A DNA stretch of 64,000 nucleotides from assembly GCA_015350385.1 (NCBI GenBank), contig WNKI01000005.1:820266-884265 (forward strand). The letters run 5' to 3'. The notes below the pieces were generated by a model. That model was not told the origin of the DNA. It ran no database searches and saw only the letters and a list, made by a program, of their open reading frames with translations. The DNA is from Aculops lycopersici (Eukaryota; Arthropoda; Arachnida; Trombidiformes; Eriophyidae). Positions 19,117-28,006 of the stretch are shown one piece after another. Position 1 is the stretch's first letter. Each line of letters starts with the position of its first letter. The position numbers were made by a program, and so were the translations under genes.

Positions 19117-19350
19117 TTGGTTGGATCAATCAATTCAGGAAATAAGTAAAGATGTCAAAATTCATAAGAAGTTGTGGCGCTTGTGAGTCGCGGCCTTGGT
19201 CGCGAGCCGTGAGTGATGAGCAATGAGCAAAACAGACGCTCAAAATCACGTGGCGGTGTAAACAAATGTTGTTTTGCCTACCTAAGTAGAGCATATTGCT
19301 TCTCTACTCGCAAAGATCTAATCAAATAATATTTGTTGTATAATATCAAG
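19117..19350. promoter_or_regulatory. divergent promoter of CTNNBL1 and MRPL4
   Basis: Only 234 bp separate the two ATGs, so both promoters and 5' UTRs must be contained here. No TATA box is placed convincingly for either gene, which is typical of housekeeping promoters. Contains several GTGAG/GAGC motifs. Confidence 0.55.
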
Positions 19351-20157
19351 ATGGCTTCATTTAAAGGTCTCAGGGTTCCAATAAGAGCCCTCAGCACTAT
19401 TGTTGAAACTAAATTAGACCACACACATTTATTCAACCCCAAGATCACGCCACCACCGCAAGCTTGGTTGGAAACTTTTGTGGGTACAGAGAAGAAGAAA
19501 CTAGGAATCATAGACTTACATCCGTCTATTTTTTCCAGATTTCCGAGGATAGACTATGTCTCAGAGGCTGTCATATGGCAGAAGGATTATAGAAAAGTTA
19601 GCTACACTTGCCTGCCAGTTAGAAATGAGCTCAAAGGTGATACGAAAAAACCATGGCCACAAAAGGGTACTGGCCGTGCCAGGCATGGTGGCACAACATC
19701 TAATATTTGGCTTCATGGCGGCTGGGCTCATGGACCCCGAGGACCGACCACTCATTTTAAAGCTAAGCCCAATCACTATCTTTACAATGCACTTCAGTCT
19801 ATGTTAACAATCAAACTGCATCAAGGCGATATCCGAATAGTCGATAGTTTAGACTCGTTTCAGTCTGAAGATTCAAAAGAGCTCGAAGAAGCCTTAGATA
19901 AAAGGAGATGGGGACCAAGTGTACTGATAGTCGACAAAGTTGACAAGATACCGGATAATTTGAAGATAGCCTGTCACCCAATTATCCATATAAACGTTAT
20001 GCCAACCTTTGGAGTCAACACATTATCATTGTGCAAGCACGAAACTTTAGTCATTACGCTCGATGCCATCAAAGATATCGAGGCGAAGCTACTATTTCAA
20101 CTGGTTAGAGTTGATTTAATTAATACACATCTCAATGAACAATATAGGAAAGATTAA
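19351..20157 (+). CDS. MRPL4: mitochondrial large-subunit ribosomal protein uL4m
   Basis: A 268-residue protein from the ATG at 19351 (MASFKG); the frame extends to 19333 only through a TTG. The signature uL4 loop is clear: KPWPQKGTGRARHGG, with WLHGGWAHGPRGPT following, the segment that lines the peptide exit tunnel. C-terminal LIVDKVDKIPDN and MPTFGVNTLSLCKHETLVIT match the Rossmann-like uL4 core. The N-terminus (ASFKGLRVPIRALST) is basic and hydroxylated, consistent with a mitochondrial targeting peptide. It acts in mitochondrial translation. Intronless. Its stop lies only 47 bp from the stop of the convergent UXT gene, so the two 3' UTRs almost certainly overlap. Confidence 0.95.
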   Translation: MASFKGLRVPIRALSTIVETKLDHTHLFNPKITPPPQAWLETFVGTEKKKLGIIDLHPSIFSRFPRIDYVSEAVIWQKDYRKVSYTCLPVRNELKGDTKKPWPQKGTGRARHGGTTSNIWLHGGWAHGPRGPTTHFKAKPNHYLYNALQSMLTIKLHQGDIRIVDSLDSFQSEDSKELEEALDKRRWGPSVLIVDKVDKIPDNLKIACHPIIHINVMPTFGVNTLSLCKHETLVITLDAIKDIEAKLLFQLVRVDLINTHLNEQYRKD

Positions 20158-20204
20158 ATAACAATACTGGTATGAAAAAACTATTAGCAACGAGACCGTG
20201 CGAT

Positions 20205-20771
20205 CTAAATGTTTGCAAGTTTCTCTTTGTCGGCGTCATAGAGGCGACCCATAGCCTCGAGAGCTATCTTGATGAAGGCTTTGACTTTGGCAGCTCTCTC
20301 TTGTAAAATATCTAGTTGTTTCATCCATTGTTTTTCTTTAAAGTCGCACATCTTTATGGCCTCGTCAATATCCATTTCTAGGTAATAATCTTTACCAATG
20401 TTGAGATGAATTTTGGAAGCATCCTCGATGTGGCATTGAGCGTAAAAATTGCAGCCTAAATTTGTTTGTACCCTAATATCTTTGGAATTTGATCGGAATA
20501 TCTTCAAAGCAGATTTGATCTTCAAGTATTCTGCTATAGTCTCGCATATTGTATCAACTTGTTTAGAGATATCGACTAAATCCTGTTTCAACTTTTCATT
20601 TACAACCTCCTCGAAGACAATCACACGGTCGGATGGAGTTTCTGGAATCGAAACAGGGCTTGAGGTGGATGGTTTGTTTTCATTCTTTCTAATCCTCTTA
20701 TCACCCTCAAGATTCTTCTTGATTATCTTCTCTCTGATGACAACCCGCTCTTTGATGAAGTTGCTCTCCAT
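20205..20771 (-). CDS. UXT: UXT, prefoldin-like alpha subunit
   Basis: A 188-residue ORF (ATG 20771). Residues about 55-180 match the UXT prefoldin-alpha fold: N-terminal coiled coil (LKQDLVDISKQVDTICETIAEYLKI region), the hairpin signature NLGCNFYAQCHIEDASKIHL followed by GKDYYLEMDIDEAI, then a C-terminal coiled coil. UXT is a subunit of the R2TP/URI prefoldin-like complex and a transcription cofactor. A charged N-terminal extension of about 50 residues, with a KPSTSSPVSIPETPS stretch, is longer than in vertebrate UXT (157 residues). Intronless. Convergent with MRPL4. Confidence 0.88.
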   Translation of the reverse strand: MESNFIKERVVIREKIIKKNLEGDKRIRKNENKPSTSSPVSIPETPSDRVIVFEEVVNEKLKQDLVDISKQVDTICETIAEYLKIKSALKIFRSNSKDIRVQTNLGCNFYAQCHIEDASKIHLNIGKDYYLEMDIDEAIKMCDFKEKQWMKQLDILQERAAKVKAFIKIALEAMGRLYDADKEKLANI

Positions 20772-21387
20772 ATTTTATTGTAATATGAACTAGTTGACTT
20801 CTATTCTACGAATCCTCGCGCAAGGCTGCCGTAGATTTGTTGTTACAATCGTTGCTCAATTGACTTTGGTTCGCACAAAACTTCAGCACGCGGTTAGGGC
20901 CCGTGTTATGATTTTGAGTTGGAGTGCCATGAGTTCGACTGCACTACTTTCAAAGTTTTACCATACTTGCACCTTTATTTGAATTTATCATTCCAACCAC
21001 AAAACAATAAGTTACTAGCGACAATAGACCGATACGAGTGTCGTATCCAAATACTCACAGCGAACATTAAGTGTCGAATTTATACTTACACACCATATTA
21101 TTTGAATATTTTAGCTTGCCCAGTTTTTACTAAAATCCACACACAGTCGTTATCGTGAAGTTTGAGAAATCGGGGTTGAGTTCACTACCTGGAACACTAA
21201 AATCGTCGTTGAAATCTCACACTCCATTAATCCAAGCTAAAATAGAGCGCAAATCATGATTGCGAGTGATATGTTTAGGATCTGAGTCTTTCGAAATTAT
21301 GGTATGATGCAAGTCCATTGGGATCAGCAGAACCGGTAAATACCCATATTGAATAGTTAGTGGGAGATACCAATTTTAATTATTGAA
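20772..21387. other. intergenic, UXT upstream / cyclin C downstream
   Basis: 616 bp between the UXT start and the cyclin C stop, both on the minus strand. It should contain the UXT promoter and the cyclin C 3' UTR. No RNA gene or coding sequence recognised; open frames here start with TTG and look random. Confidence 0.5.
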
Positions 21388-22188
21388 TTACTTTGCCAGA
21401 TTTGGTTTTGGCATAGTCACGTGCAATTGCGGTATCTCCTTGATAGGCTCAAAGTTCCTCCACAATTCGTATAGATTCCTAATTTGTAAAGCGATTTCTA
21501 AAATTTTGTCGAAATCGATGTTCAGCTCCGCAAACCACGTTTTGTATCCATCTTGTTTGGTGATTACACAAGCCATATGCAAGCAAGCGATTGCAATTTG
21601 ATGAGGTGGGTAGAGTAGCGGAATGTCAGTTCTGTAGCTGTCGTTGATTACATGCCAAGCTACTGGAAGTATGACATCTTTATCTTTCCATTCTTGGATA
21701 TATTGCGTCAGTGGCCTGTAAGGATGATATAAGATCAGACAACAATCCATCATTTCCAGGAGGTAAAACTCACATTCCAATACATGAGTTATCTTATATG
21801 GAAACTCCGGTATTGTCCATGCAAAGGCAAATTTGTTCTTAAATACAGTTTGACAAGTTTGGATAAGTCGATGATTGGAGATGACACCATACTCTTCTAC
21901 TTTAGATGCTAGAAATATGCAAGTGGGTGCTAATAAGAGAGGATCTATTGATTTGAAGGAATTCCTAACGTAAAATCTCTTGAAATATACTATTGAAGTT
22001 GCAACTACTTGCTGCTTTACTCCTAGGGCTTCACCGAGGGCTTGGGTGAAATCTGCATAGAATATCATCAATTTTTGGTATCCATCTTCGGATAACACAA
22101 CTAAATCCTTGTGTCGTTCGCGTAATAAGTCTTGTCTATCCAGTAGCCACTGCTGGTAATGTGAACTTTGCCAATAGTTACCTGCCAT
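21388..22188 (-). CDS. CycC: cyclin C (Mediator kinase-module cyclin)
   Basis: A 266-residue protein from the ATG at 22188 (MAGNYWQSSHYQQWLLDRQDL, the conserved cyclin C N-terminus); an upstream in-frame ATG at 22302 would add 38 unconserved residues and is rejected. First cyclin box about 40-140 (KQQVVATSIVYFKRFYVRNSF, PTCIFLASKVEEYG), second about 150-250 (HVLECEFYLLEMMDCCLILYHPYRPL, PHQIAIACLHMACV). Cyclin C activates CDK8 in the Mediator kinase module, controlling RNA polymerase II transcription; in animals it also acts at mitochondria under stress. Length matches the family (267-283). Intronless. Divergent from DTL across 371 bp. Confidence 0.95.
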   Translation of the reverse strand: MAGNYWQSSHYQQWLLDRQDLLRERHKDLVVLSEDGYQKLMIFYADFTQALGEALGVKQQVVATSIVYFKRFYVRNSFKSIDPLLLAPTCIFLASKVEEYGVISNHRLIQTCQTVFKNKFAFAWTIPEFPYKITHVLECEFYLLEMMDCCLILYHPYRPLTQYIQEWKDKDVILPVAWHVINDSYRTDIPLLYPPHQIAIACLHMACVITKQDGYKTWFAELNIDFDKILEIALQIRNLYELWRNFEPIKEIPQLHVTMPKPNLAK

Positions 22189-22559
22189 CGTGGGTTTTTC
22201 TAAGATCAAACAGCATGAGGGAGTGAGGCGAATTTTATATTTTGACAAACACAAAATAATCTCACTGTATGGTAAAGGACACTTTCCTATACCGTGAGCC
22301 AATGGCTACAGCAGCGCTTCAAGCGGTCAACATGAAACTACAATTTGAGCGTCAATTCGGGTCACTCACCTCAACGCGCGCGAATTTCACCACACGTTGC
22401 ATTGTCCATTGCGCGCCATTTCAATTTCTAAACCTTTGCAGCGCACATTGTTTATGTAAACATAGACATGAATTTAAGCGAAGAAACAATTTTTAATGAT
22501 ATTTAAACTTCTATTGATATTATCGTACAATACTCATCATACACAATCATCTCAAGAAT
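22189..22559. promoter_or_regulatory. divergent promoter of cyclin C and DTL
   Basis: A 371-bp bidirectional spacer. It contains a GC-rich cluster including CAACGCGCGCGAATTTCACC (near 22372-22391) and ATTGCGCGCCATTTC (22409-22423), which resemble E2F-type TTTSGCGC elements. E2F control is established for DTL in other animals, so the match is plausible but is a reading by eye. Confidence 0.5.
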
Positions 22560-23825
22560 ATGAATATTAATATAGCCTTAAGAAATCGAAGATTAGGTCT
22601 GACAACGGATCTAGAGATAGATTTTGCAATTAGCAAAATACGACTGAAAGAGTCCCTCAAGCTGGATCCAGATCAAGCAGAGGACGATGAAACAAGATCA
22701 CAACGTTCTGGACCTCTAGCATGTGCTAGAGTCGGAACTGACAGGCTTGCTATTGCAAACGAAGATGGACATGTGAATATATTGCAAACCAAGAAGCTCA
22801 AGAATCTAGACCATTGGCTAGCTCATGAAAACGCAATATTCGATATGAAATCCTTTCCAGACAACAAAACAGTCATGACAGCAGCAGGTGATGGCTCCAT
22901 AAGACGCTGGGATGTTGCAACAAAGCAAGAGATACTAAGTCTAACACCACACTATAGTTCAGTGAAATCTATTTCTATATATGACCAAAACACTGTTGCA
23001 AGTGGATCTCGTGATGGATCTATACAAATACACGACCTACGCTCAAAGAAACCTACAATATTGTTGATAAGAGATGCTCACAAGAATACAAAGATTGGAA
23101 AGGCTAGGAAGCCAATATCTAAGACTGATCCCACTAGCTGTGTTACAAATGTTGCTTTTGATCAAAATTTCCCTAGGATATACTCAACAGGTGCCAATGA
23201 TGCAACGATAAAATTATGGGATCTGAGGAGAACAACTCAAATTAACAAACCAAAAAGGAATGCAGATGGCCAGTTTTTAATCAATCAACCTTCAGTTGAA
23301 GTTTTCCATCCTACAAAGGGTATGCATTGTGGCTACTCTCACCTTGTGATATCATCAAATAAGATTTATGCAGCCTGTTCGGATAACAAAATTTATTGTT
23401 ATGATAACTTTGGACCCACTGCCGAGCCAATCAGATTTACAGGCTATCGTTATGACACCTATCTCAAGTTGGCGATTTTAGATGACAGATATCTAGTCAG
23501 TGGTGCCAAGGGAGGAGGCGCAATTATGTGGTCTCTAGGCCATAAGCGATCCTCAATATACATGCCAGAAACCACTAGGCAACCAATAGGTCAACTTAAA
23601 CCAGACAACAACGATCAAAATGATACAAATGTCATCGAGCCGGACTGGGACTCTCTATCTCTTTTCACATTCCGCGACGATAGACTGGTTTGTAAATGGA
23701 GTTTTTTAGATGGCGGTTGCCACAACGACAAAGATGAGGAAGTTACGATACAGATGTCAGATATAATCGATGTTAATGTTTTGAGAACAAACCACCGCGT
23801 TAGCAATCCGCCGATACCTCATTAA
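22560..23825 (+). CDS. DTL: CDT2/denticleless, WD40 substrate receptor of CRL4
   Basis: A 421-residue WD40 protein. Blades visible: LAIANEDGHVNILQ, AHENAIFDMKSFPDNKTVMTAAGDGSIRRWDV (compare the WLAHWNAVFDLAW…TAAGDQT of CDT2), VASGSRDGSIQIHDLR, IYSTGANDATIKLWDLR, then a CDT2-type segment with GYSHLVISSNKIYAACSDNK and YLVSGAKGGGAIMWSL. HDLR and WDLR are WDXR-like DDB1-contact motifs. CDT2 recruits CDT1, p21-type CDK inhibitors and SET8 bound to chromatin-loaded PCNA to the CUL4-DDB1 ubiquitin ligase in S phase. The protein ends soon after the propeller, lacking the long C-terminal tail (with a PIP box) of vertebrate CDT2. Intronless; convergent with CPSF30. Confidence 0.88.
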   Translation: MNINIALRNRRLGLTTDLEIDFAISKIRLKESLKLDPDQAEDDETRSQRSGPLACARVGTDRLAIANEDGHVNILQTKKLKNLDHWLAHENAIFDMKSFPDNKTVMTAAGDGSIRRWDVATKQEILSLTPHYSSVKSISIYDQNTVASGSRDGSIQIHDLRSKKPTILLIRDAHKNTKIGKARKPISKTDPTSCVTNVAFDQNFPRIYSTGANDATIKLWDLRRTTQINKPKRNADGQFLINQPSVEVFHPTKGMHCGYSHLVISSNKIYAACSDNKIYCYDNFGPTAEPIRFTGYRYDTYLKLAILDDRYLVSGAKGGGAIMWSLGHKRSSIYMPETTRQPIGQLKPDNNDQNDTNVIEPDWDSLSLFTFRDDRLVCKWSFLDGGCHNDKDEEVTIQMSDIIDVNVLRTNHRVSNPPIPH

Positions 23826-24010
23826 ATAAATTACTTATATCATACAATATCTAAACTTGAGGGTGTTCTACACAATTAGCCAACTCGAGCATTTAGCGAC
23901 AGGCATGCCGGAAAATGGACTTATCAATTTATTGATTCTCTAGTTAGTAGATCTTGCCTCTCACTTCTAAACTTAGATTAACCTCTTCTACCTTCGTGCG
24001 ATTATTTATA

Positions 24011-25120
24011 TTATGGAAAAGCCATGTTCCTCGCAACCATGCATCGATTAGCATAATGACCGATCGTGCCACACTTGTAGCAAACCACTTGGTCCAAGGG
24101 TTTTCTATTCATCATTGGCTGGGGATATCCGATGCTCTGAGGTTGCTCTGGAAACATTTGTTGTGATTGTTGTGGGTGTTGTTGTTGTTGCTGCTGCTGC
24201 TGCTGGTGTTGCTGCTGTTGGTGCTTCATACTATCGTATTGATTATAATGTTGAGATTGACCATAATGTCGACCAGATCCGCCGCCGCCATACTGGTGAT
24301 GAGGCCCTTGGTGCATGTGATGCGATTGTTGAGGGTTATACATCTGCCGGTGATGGTATTGTTGCTGATGCGGCATCTGATGTAGCTGTTGATGGTGATT
24401 CATATTTTGGTGGACAGGGATTTGTTGTTTATGATGCCCAAGAGTAGGTATCTGTTGAGTTTGTTGCTGATGCAAGGGCGGCATTTGTTGGTCATACTGG
24501 CGATTTTGGTGGTGATGGTTCTGGGCTTGGTGTTGGTGATTCGGGCGCTGATTCATCGTATGTTGTTGGTTTGATTGAGAAGCCATCTGCTGTTCGGCGG
24601 GGTTCAGATGGAAATTCTTTGCATGGACGTGACGACACTCGGGCCCCTGAGGACAGAAACCAGCTAGATAGTTCATACACATAACCCTCTTTGTGTGCTT
24701 GTGCCGACAGGTAGGGCCATGACGGCAAAAGCCGCGATCATACCAAGGACAGTCCTTCTTCTTGGAACCAGGGTCAATATGTAGAAATGTACACTCTTTG
24801 TTAGTGCAAGCATTGAATTTGGAGTAAAAATAACATTCTGGCATCTTCGACATATCGAACACGTGCAAAAACTCGCATTTATCGCCTTTCTTGCACAAGC
24901 CTCGAAGCCAATGTTTACAAACTACAGTTTGATCTCCGACGGTGTGTCGAAGGGGGCACAGGTTGCCCTTTTCACATAGGCCTTTCTCATGGAATTCACA
25001 AACTGCTGCTCCAGATTTATCCATAGACGGGAAAGGCAATGGCAAGAGGCCCACCTGGTTCTCAATCTGGCGCTCGATATCAAACTTAATATCATCAACA
25101 TTTGCTAGTATTTCCTCCAT
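24011..25120 (-). CDS. CPSF4: cleavage and polyadenylation specificity factor 30 kDa subunit
   Basis: A 369-residue protein. Five CCCH zinc fingers: C41-C49-C55-H59, C68-C76-C82-H86, C96-C105-C110-H114, C124-C132-C138-H142, C148-C156-C162-H166. A C-terminal CCHC knuckle (CYKCGTIGHYANRC, starting about 347) completes the CPSF30 architecture. It binds the AAUAAA signal with WDR33 in pre-mRNA 3' processing. Between fingers and knuckle is a roughly 170-residue Gln/His-rich insertion, much longer than in human CPSF4. The N-terminus MEEILANVDDIKFD aligns with the conserved family start, so the ATG at 25120 is right even though it lies inside the upstream SOSS-B coding sequence (26-bp overlap, +1 relative frame). 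This suggests a shared bicistronic transcript or a promoter nested in SOSS-B. Confidence 0.96.
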   Translation of the reverse strand: MEEILANVDDIKFDIERQIENQVGLLPLPFPSMDKSGAAVCEFHEKGLCEKGNLCPLRHTVGDQTVVCKHWLRGLCKKGDKCEFLHVFDMSKMPECYFYSKFNACTNKECTFLHIDPGSKKKDCPWYDRGFCRHGPTCRHKHTKRVMCMNYLAGFCPQGPECRHVHAKNFHLNPAEQQMASQSNQQHTMNQRPNHQHQAQNHHHQNRQYDQQMPPLHQQQTQQIPTLGHHKQQIPVHQNMNHHQQLHQMPHQQQYHHRQMYNPQQSHHMHQGPHHQYGGGGSGRHYGQSQHYNQYDSMKHQQQQHQQQQQQQQQHPQQSQQMFPEQPQSIGYPQPMMNRKPLDQVVCYKCGTIGHYANRCMVARNMAFP

Positions 25121-25430
25121 TTTCGGTGAATAACATACAGAAGTCTCCAGACTTGACTAATTCACCTCCTTTTCCAATGTATAACGTTGGTGTTCCTTTC
25201 CACAAGGAAATGTAACCTTTTGTCAGCCGACAAATATCACTTGGCTGTAGGTGGGTACCCAGCTCTCCCCAAACTGATAGATTGATGCAACCAGTTCGAT
25301 CAGCTACCTTGCAAGTTCTAATTTCGTGAGCCTCCTTTGTTATGCTAGGTGGCCCTACTTCGAGGATAATAAACTGTAAATTGATATTCTTGGCACCAAC
25401 TTTGAGGTCTTTAATAAGAGGGTTGTCCAT
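25095..25430 (-). CDS. NABP (SOSS-B): SOSS complex subunit B (single-stranded DNA-binding OB-fold protein)
   Basis: A 111-residue protein from the ATG at 25430 (MDNPLIKDLKVG); the frame extends further only through a TTG. The OB fold is nearly complete: FIILEVG, HEIRTCKVADRTGCINLSVW, DICRLTKGYISLWKGTPTLYIGKGGEL and GDFCMLFTE line up block by block with human hSSB1/NABP2. The family binds ssDNA at double-strand breaks and promotes ATM signalling and resection; it also associates with Integrator. The Pro/Gln-rich C-terminal tail of vertebrate NABP2 is absent. The last 26 nt, including the TGA, are shared in another frame with the start of CPSF30. Confidence 0.93.
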   Translation of the reverse strand: MDNPLIKDLKVGAKNINLQFIILEVGPPSITKEAHEIRTCKVADRTGCINLSVWGELGTHLQPSDICRLTKGYISLWKGTPTLYIGKGGELVKSGDFCMLFTENGGNTSKC

Positions 25431-25771
25431 ACTAAACTTGGTGCGTAATATGAATAGATTAATCAAGACAATTCCCTCTAGAAATCTCTGTTTTTCCACA
25501 AAGCGGTATGTTTCTCGCTCACTGGAGTATTGAGCGAGAGTTTTGTGTAATGCCGCTTACTTGCGGCGCGCAGGCCCGATAACGCCCTTTCATTGGAGTA
25601 CATGTAAATCCCGTGCGCCCGATATTTAACGCATACGAAACACAATGAATCCATTGTATAACTACATACGTGTAGGCGCTCACCGTCCTACAATCGCTTC
25701 GGTCACTTGTTGGCAAGTGTACCTTTGCTTTTATGTTCCGGCATCAAGACTATTAAAAAAATGAAAATACC
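25431..25771. promoter_or_regulatory. upstream region of SOSS-B(-CPSF30)
   Basis: 341 bp between the kinase stop and the SOSS-B ATG; the only spacer upstream of the overlapping SOSS-B/CPSF30 pair, so it should hold their common promoter. No TATA box or RNA gene identified. Confidence 0.4.
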
Positions 25772-26713
25772 CTACTTCTTTGTGCTACCCTCAGGGCTGA
25801 CCTGCTTTGGCCCTAGAGCGCTGCTCATGATTGTTGATGGCACATAGTCCACGTCTTTGTTTAGCCAGGGATGCGATAAAACTCCCACAATCGTTATCCT
25901 GCGTTCTGGTTCAGGGTCGAGCATGTGATAAACTAAATCCTTGATCTCCTCGCTCAATTTAGAAATCATTGATCTGGGAAACCTCCATCTCCTAGCTGTT
26001 TGAGCTTTAAAGAAGCTCCTCTGACTCATTTGCATCTTGAAGGGAAAGGTTCGCGTGATCATTGCGAAGAGACAGACACCCAGTGACCAAATGTCGGCGT
26101 ACATTGGATAGTAATGGCGCAAACCAAGGCTGTTGCGCCTGAGGAGTTCGGGTGCCATGTAAGGCTCGGTGCCGCAGTAGGTTTTAGCCATTATAAGTCC
26201 ATCTTGTGGATTCTTGAATGACACAACCGACAGACCAAAATCACAAACTTTTACTATCTTATGGCTACTATCTAGAAGGAAGTTGTTTAATTTAACATCT
26301 CGATGAGCAATACCAAAACGATGCAAAACCTTAATTCCAATTGACATTTGCCTAAATAGATTTAATGATTCCTTTTCGCCGACAACATTCTTCTTCAAGT
26401 AAGTGGTCAAGTTTCCGCCACCACAAAATTCCATTACAATAAAAAGTGTTTGTCGTATCACAAAATGGTTGACAAGTTGAACTACATTTAAGTGTGCGAC
26501 ATTTTGCAGCACAAATAGTTCACGTTTCATCTCAACCACACGCTTTGCTTTCTTCCGGCGAAGATCAATCTCCTTTATAGCGACATCCTTTGAGTCTTGA
26601 ACCTTCAATGCCTTCGAGACTATACCAAAGGCTCCCTCGTCGATCTTGACAATATTCTTGTAGCCTCGACTCTCGAGCGGATGTGGGGGATTTCCTATTT
26701 TGATATTCGCCAT
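25772..26713 (-). CDS. serine/threonine protein kinase, TSSK-like
   Basis: A 313-residue protein that is almost only a kinase domain. Motifs: VAIK lysine K47, alpha-C Glu E65, catalytic loop HRDVKLNN (137-144), DFG (158-160), TYCGTEPYMAPE (activation loop and APE), ADIWSLGVCLFAMITRTFPF, and a terminal HPWL. The opening ESRGY before the glycine loop, the short length and the absence of other domains resemble testis-specific serine kinases in the CAMK group. In TSSKs these act in spermiogenesis; that role is only inferred here. The glycine loop is DEGAFG, lacking the first Gly of GxGxxG, though ATP-binding and catalytic residues are otherwise intact. Intronless. 152 bp downstream of the four-TM gene on the same strand. 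Confidence 0.8.
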   Translation of the reverse strand: MANIKIGNPPHPLESRGYKNIVKIDEGAFGIVSKALKVQDSKDVAIKEIDLRRKKAKRVVEMKRELFVLQNVAHLNVVQLVNHFVIRQTLFIVMEFCGGGNLTTYLKKNVVGEKESLNLFRQMSIGIKVLHRFGIAHRDVKLNNFLLDSSHKIVKVCDFGLSVVSFKNPQDGLIMAKTYCGTEPYMAPELLRRNSLGLRHYYPMYADIWSLGVCLFAMITRTFPFKMQMSQRSFFKAQTARRWRFPRSMISKLSEEIKDLVYHMLDPEPERRITIVGVLSHPWLNKDVDYVPSTIMSSALGPKQVSPEGSTKK

Positions 26714-26865
26714 CTTATTTCATTGACAATAATCTAATCTTATGATGATGAATCCAGATTCCTTGAGGTTGTAGATTGAGATCTGTATCATTTTTTTGTT
26801 TCCATCGTCTGCCTCCAGGAAGTTGATTGCAATGGTGGAATCAAGACAGTATGCAAATATTATGA

Positions 26866-27756
26866 TCAGTTCATGTTGACGTTCAGATTAACTGTCTTCA
26901 CTAAGCTGCAACCTTTACTCAACACTTGTCTACGTGAACTCCTTCCTCTTGATCGCGATTGGCGCCCTTGTGGCGCCCTAGTAGTCCTTGGCTGTTTTGA
27001 TTTCTTTACTTGTTTTACCTGCCTCTTCCTTTGAGTCTCTGAGATGGAGATCTTACCACTTTTCTTTCCTCTTTCAGTATTTGTCATTTCTCCACGTGTG
27101 ATCGGTAAATCTGGTGACTTCTTTTTTCGTTTTGAGGAAACAGGTAGACTTTCGTCTGGTGATTTCCGTGGCCCATTGGTCAGGAGATCCTGCAGAGCTT
27201 TTGCCATCTCGTGCAACAAAATAAAAGATTTATCCAACTTTCCCATCAACACACGCAGATCAAACTGAGGCCAGCGCCAAACTTTTAGTAGGTACAGGAT
27301 TGAGATGGTAATCTGAATGTTGAATAATAAATAGCGATAATCTTTGGAGGTCTGATGAAGATTGAGCGACTGATTGTTTGAATTTACTAAATTGTAAGTC
27401 GATAGACAAGCGTCTATAGTGTATAATAAAACAAAGACGATCGTTATAATATGCGATAGATTAACTCTAAGCCCATATATAGTTATGTCGTCCCTCGGAT
27501 CTGTAGCTCTATAAATCAACAGGTCATAAATGAGCAGTAGCAGGCCAACTGTTGGCAAGATGTCGCCAAGAAGCCAGAAAGCGCCAACTGTGAAAACTAC
27601 ACAATCTCTCGTGGTCAGTGAGACTAATCTAAGTATCAGTGGGCCTGTAGATGTGGTTAGAATCAGTATAATAATAAGACATCTAATGAATGGGTGTTGA
27701 AGCCCATTTATGATAAGTTTCATAATTGACGCATCGTCTGCTATACGCGCGGCCAT
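26866..27756 (-). CDS. putative four-transmembrane protein with basic tail, unknown function
   Basis: A 296-residue ORF (ATG 27756). Hydrophobic segments at about 23-44, 52-82, 98-120 and 141-160 indicate four membrane helices. Residues from about 185 form a very basic, Ser/Lys/Arg-rich tail (KRKKKSPDLP, QRKRQVKQVKKSKQ, RSRGRSSRRQ) that should be cytoplasmic or, if cleaved, nuclear. No family is recognised. Coding status is supported by length, clean ATG and the non-random hydrophobic pattern. It is divergent from the Pro-rich gene at 28007 across 250 bp and lies just upstream of the kinase on the same strand. Confidence 0.7.
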   Translation of the reverse strand: MAARIADDASIMKLIINGLQHPFIRCLIIILILTTSTGPLILRLVSLTTRDCVVFTVGAFWLLGDILPTVGLLLLIYDLLIYRATDPRDDITIYGLRVNLSHIITIVFVLLYTIDACLSTYNLVNSNNQSLNLHQTSKDYRYLLFNIQITISILYLLKVWRWPQFDLRVLMGKLDKSFILLHEMAKALQDLLTNGPRKSPDESLPVSSKRKKKSPDLPITRGEMTNTERGKKSGKISISETQRKRQVKQVKKSKQPRTTRAPQGRQSRSRGRSSRRQVLSKGCSLVKTVNLNVNMN

Positions 27757-28006
27757 AGGAACATGTACGCCTGAATCCTGAAATAAATATGGAGTACGTT
27801 CGATCGTTGATGTAATTCAAGTGTACAAATTGAGGCTAACAGTCGAATGAAATCTCAATAAGTTAAGTTGCTGATCTATCCTAATCTTAAAGTTTATACA
27901 GATCCAATTTAATTATATCCATAAAATCTCATCGCCAATTTTGATATTCCATAAATATATTCCAATTTTCAAATCAAGTGACACTTGTTGCTAAGAGCCA
28001 CCACAG

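Noticed and set aside
19333..19350. Six-codon extension of MRPL4
   Set aside because: Begins with TTG; the ATG at 19351 is preferred.
22189..22302. Upstream ATG of cyclin C at 22302
   Set aside because: The added 38 residues are not conserved, and the family start MAGNYWQSSHY is at 22188.
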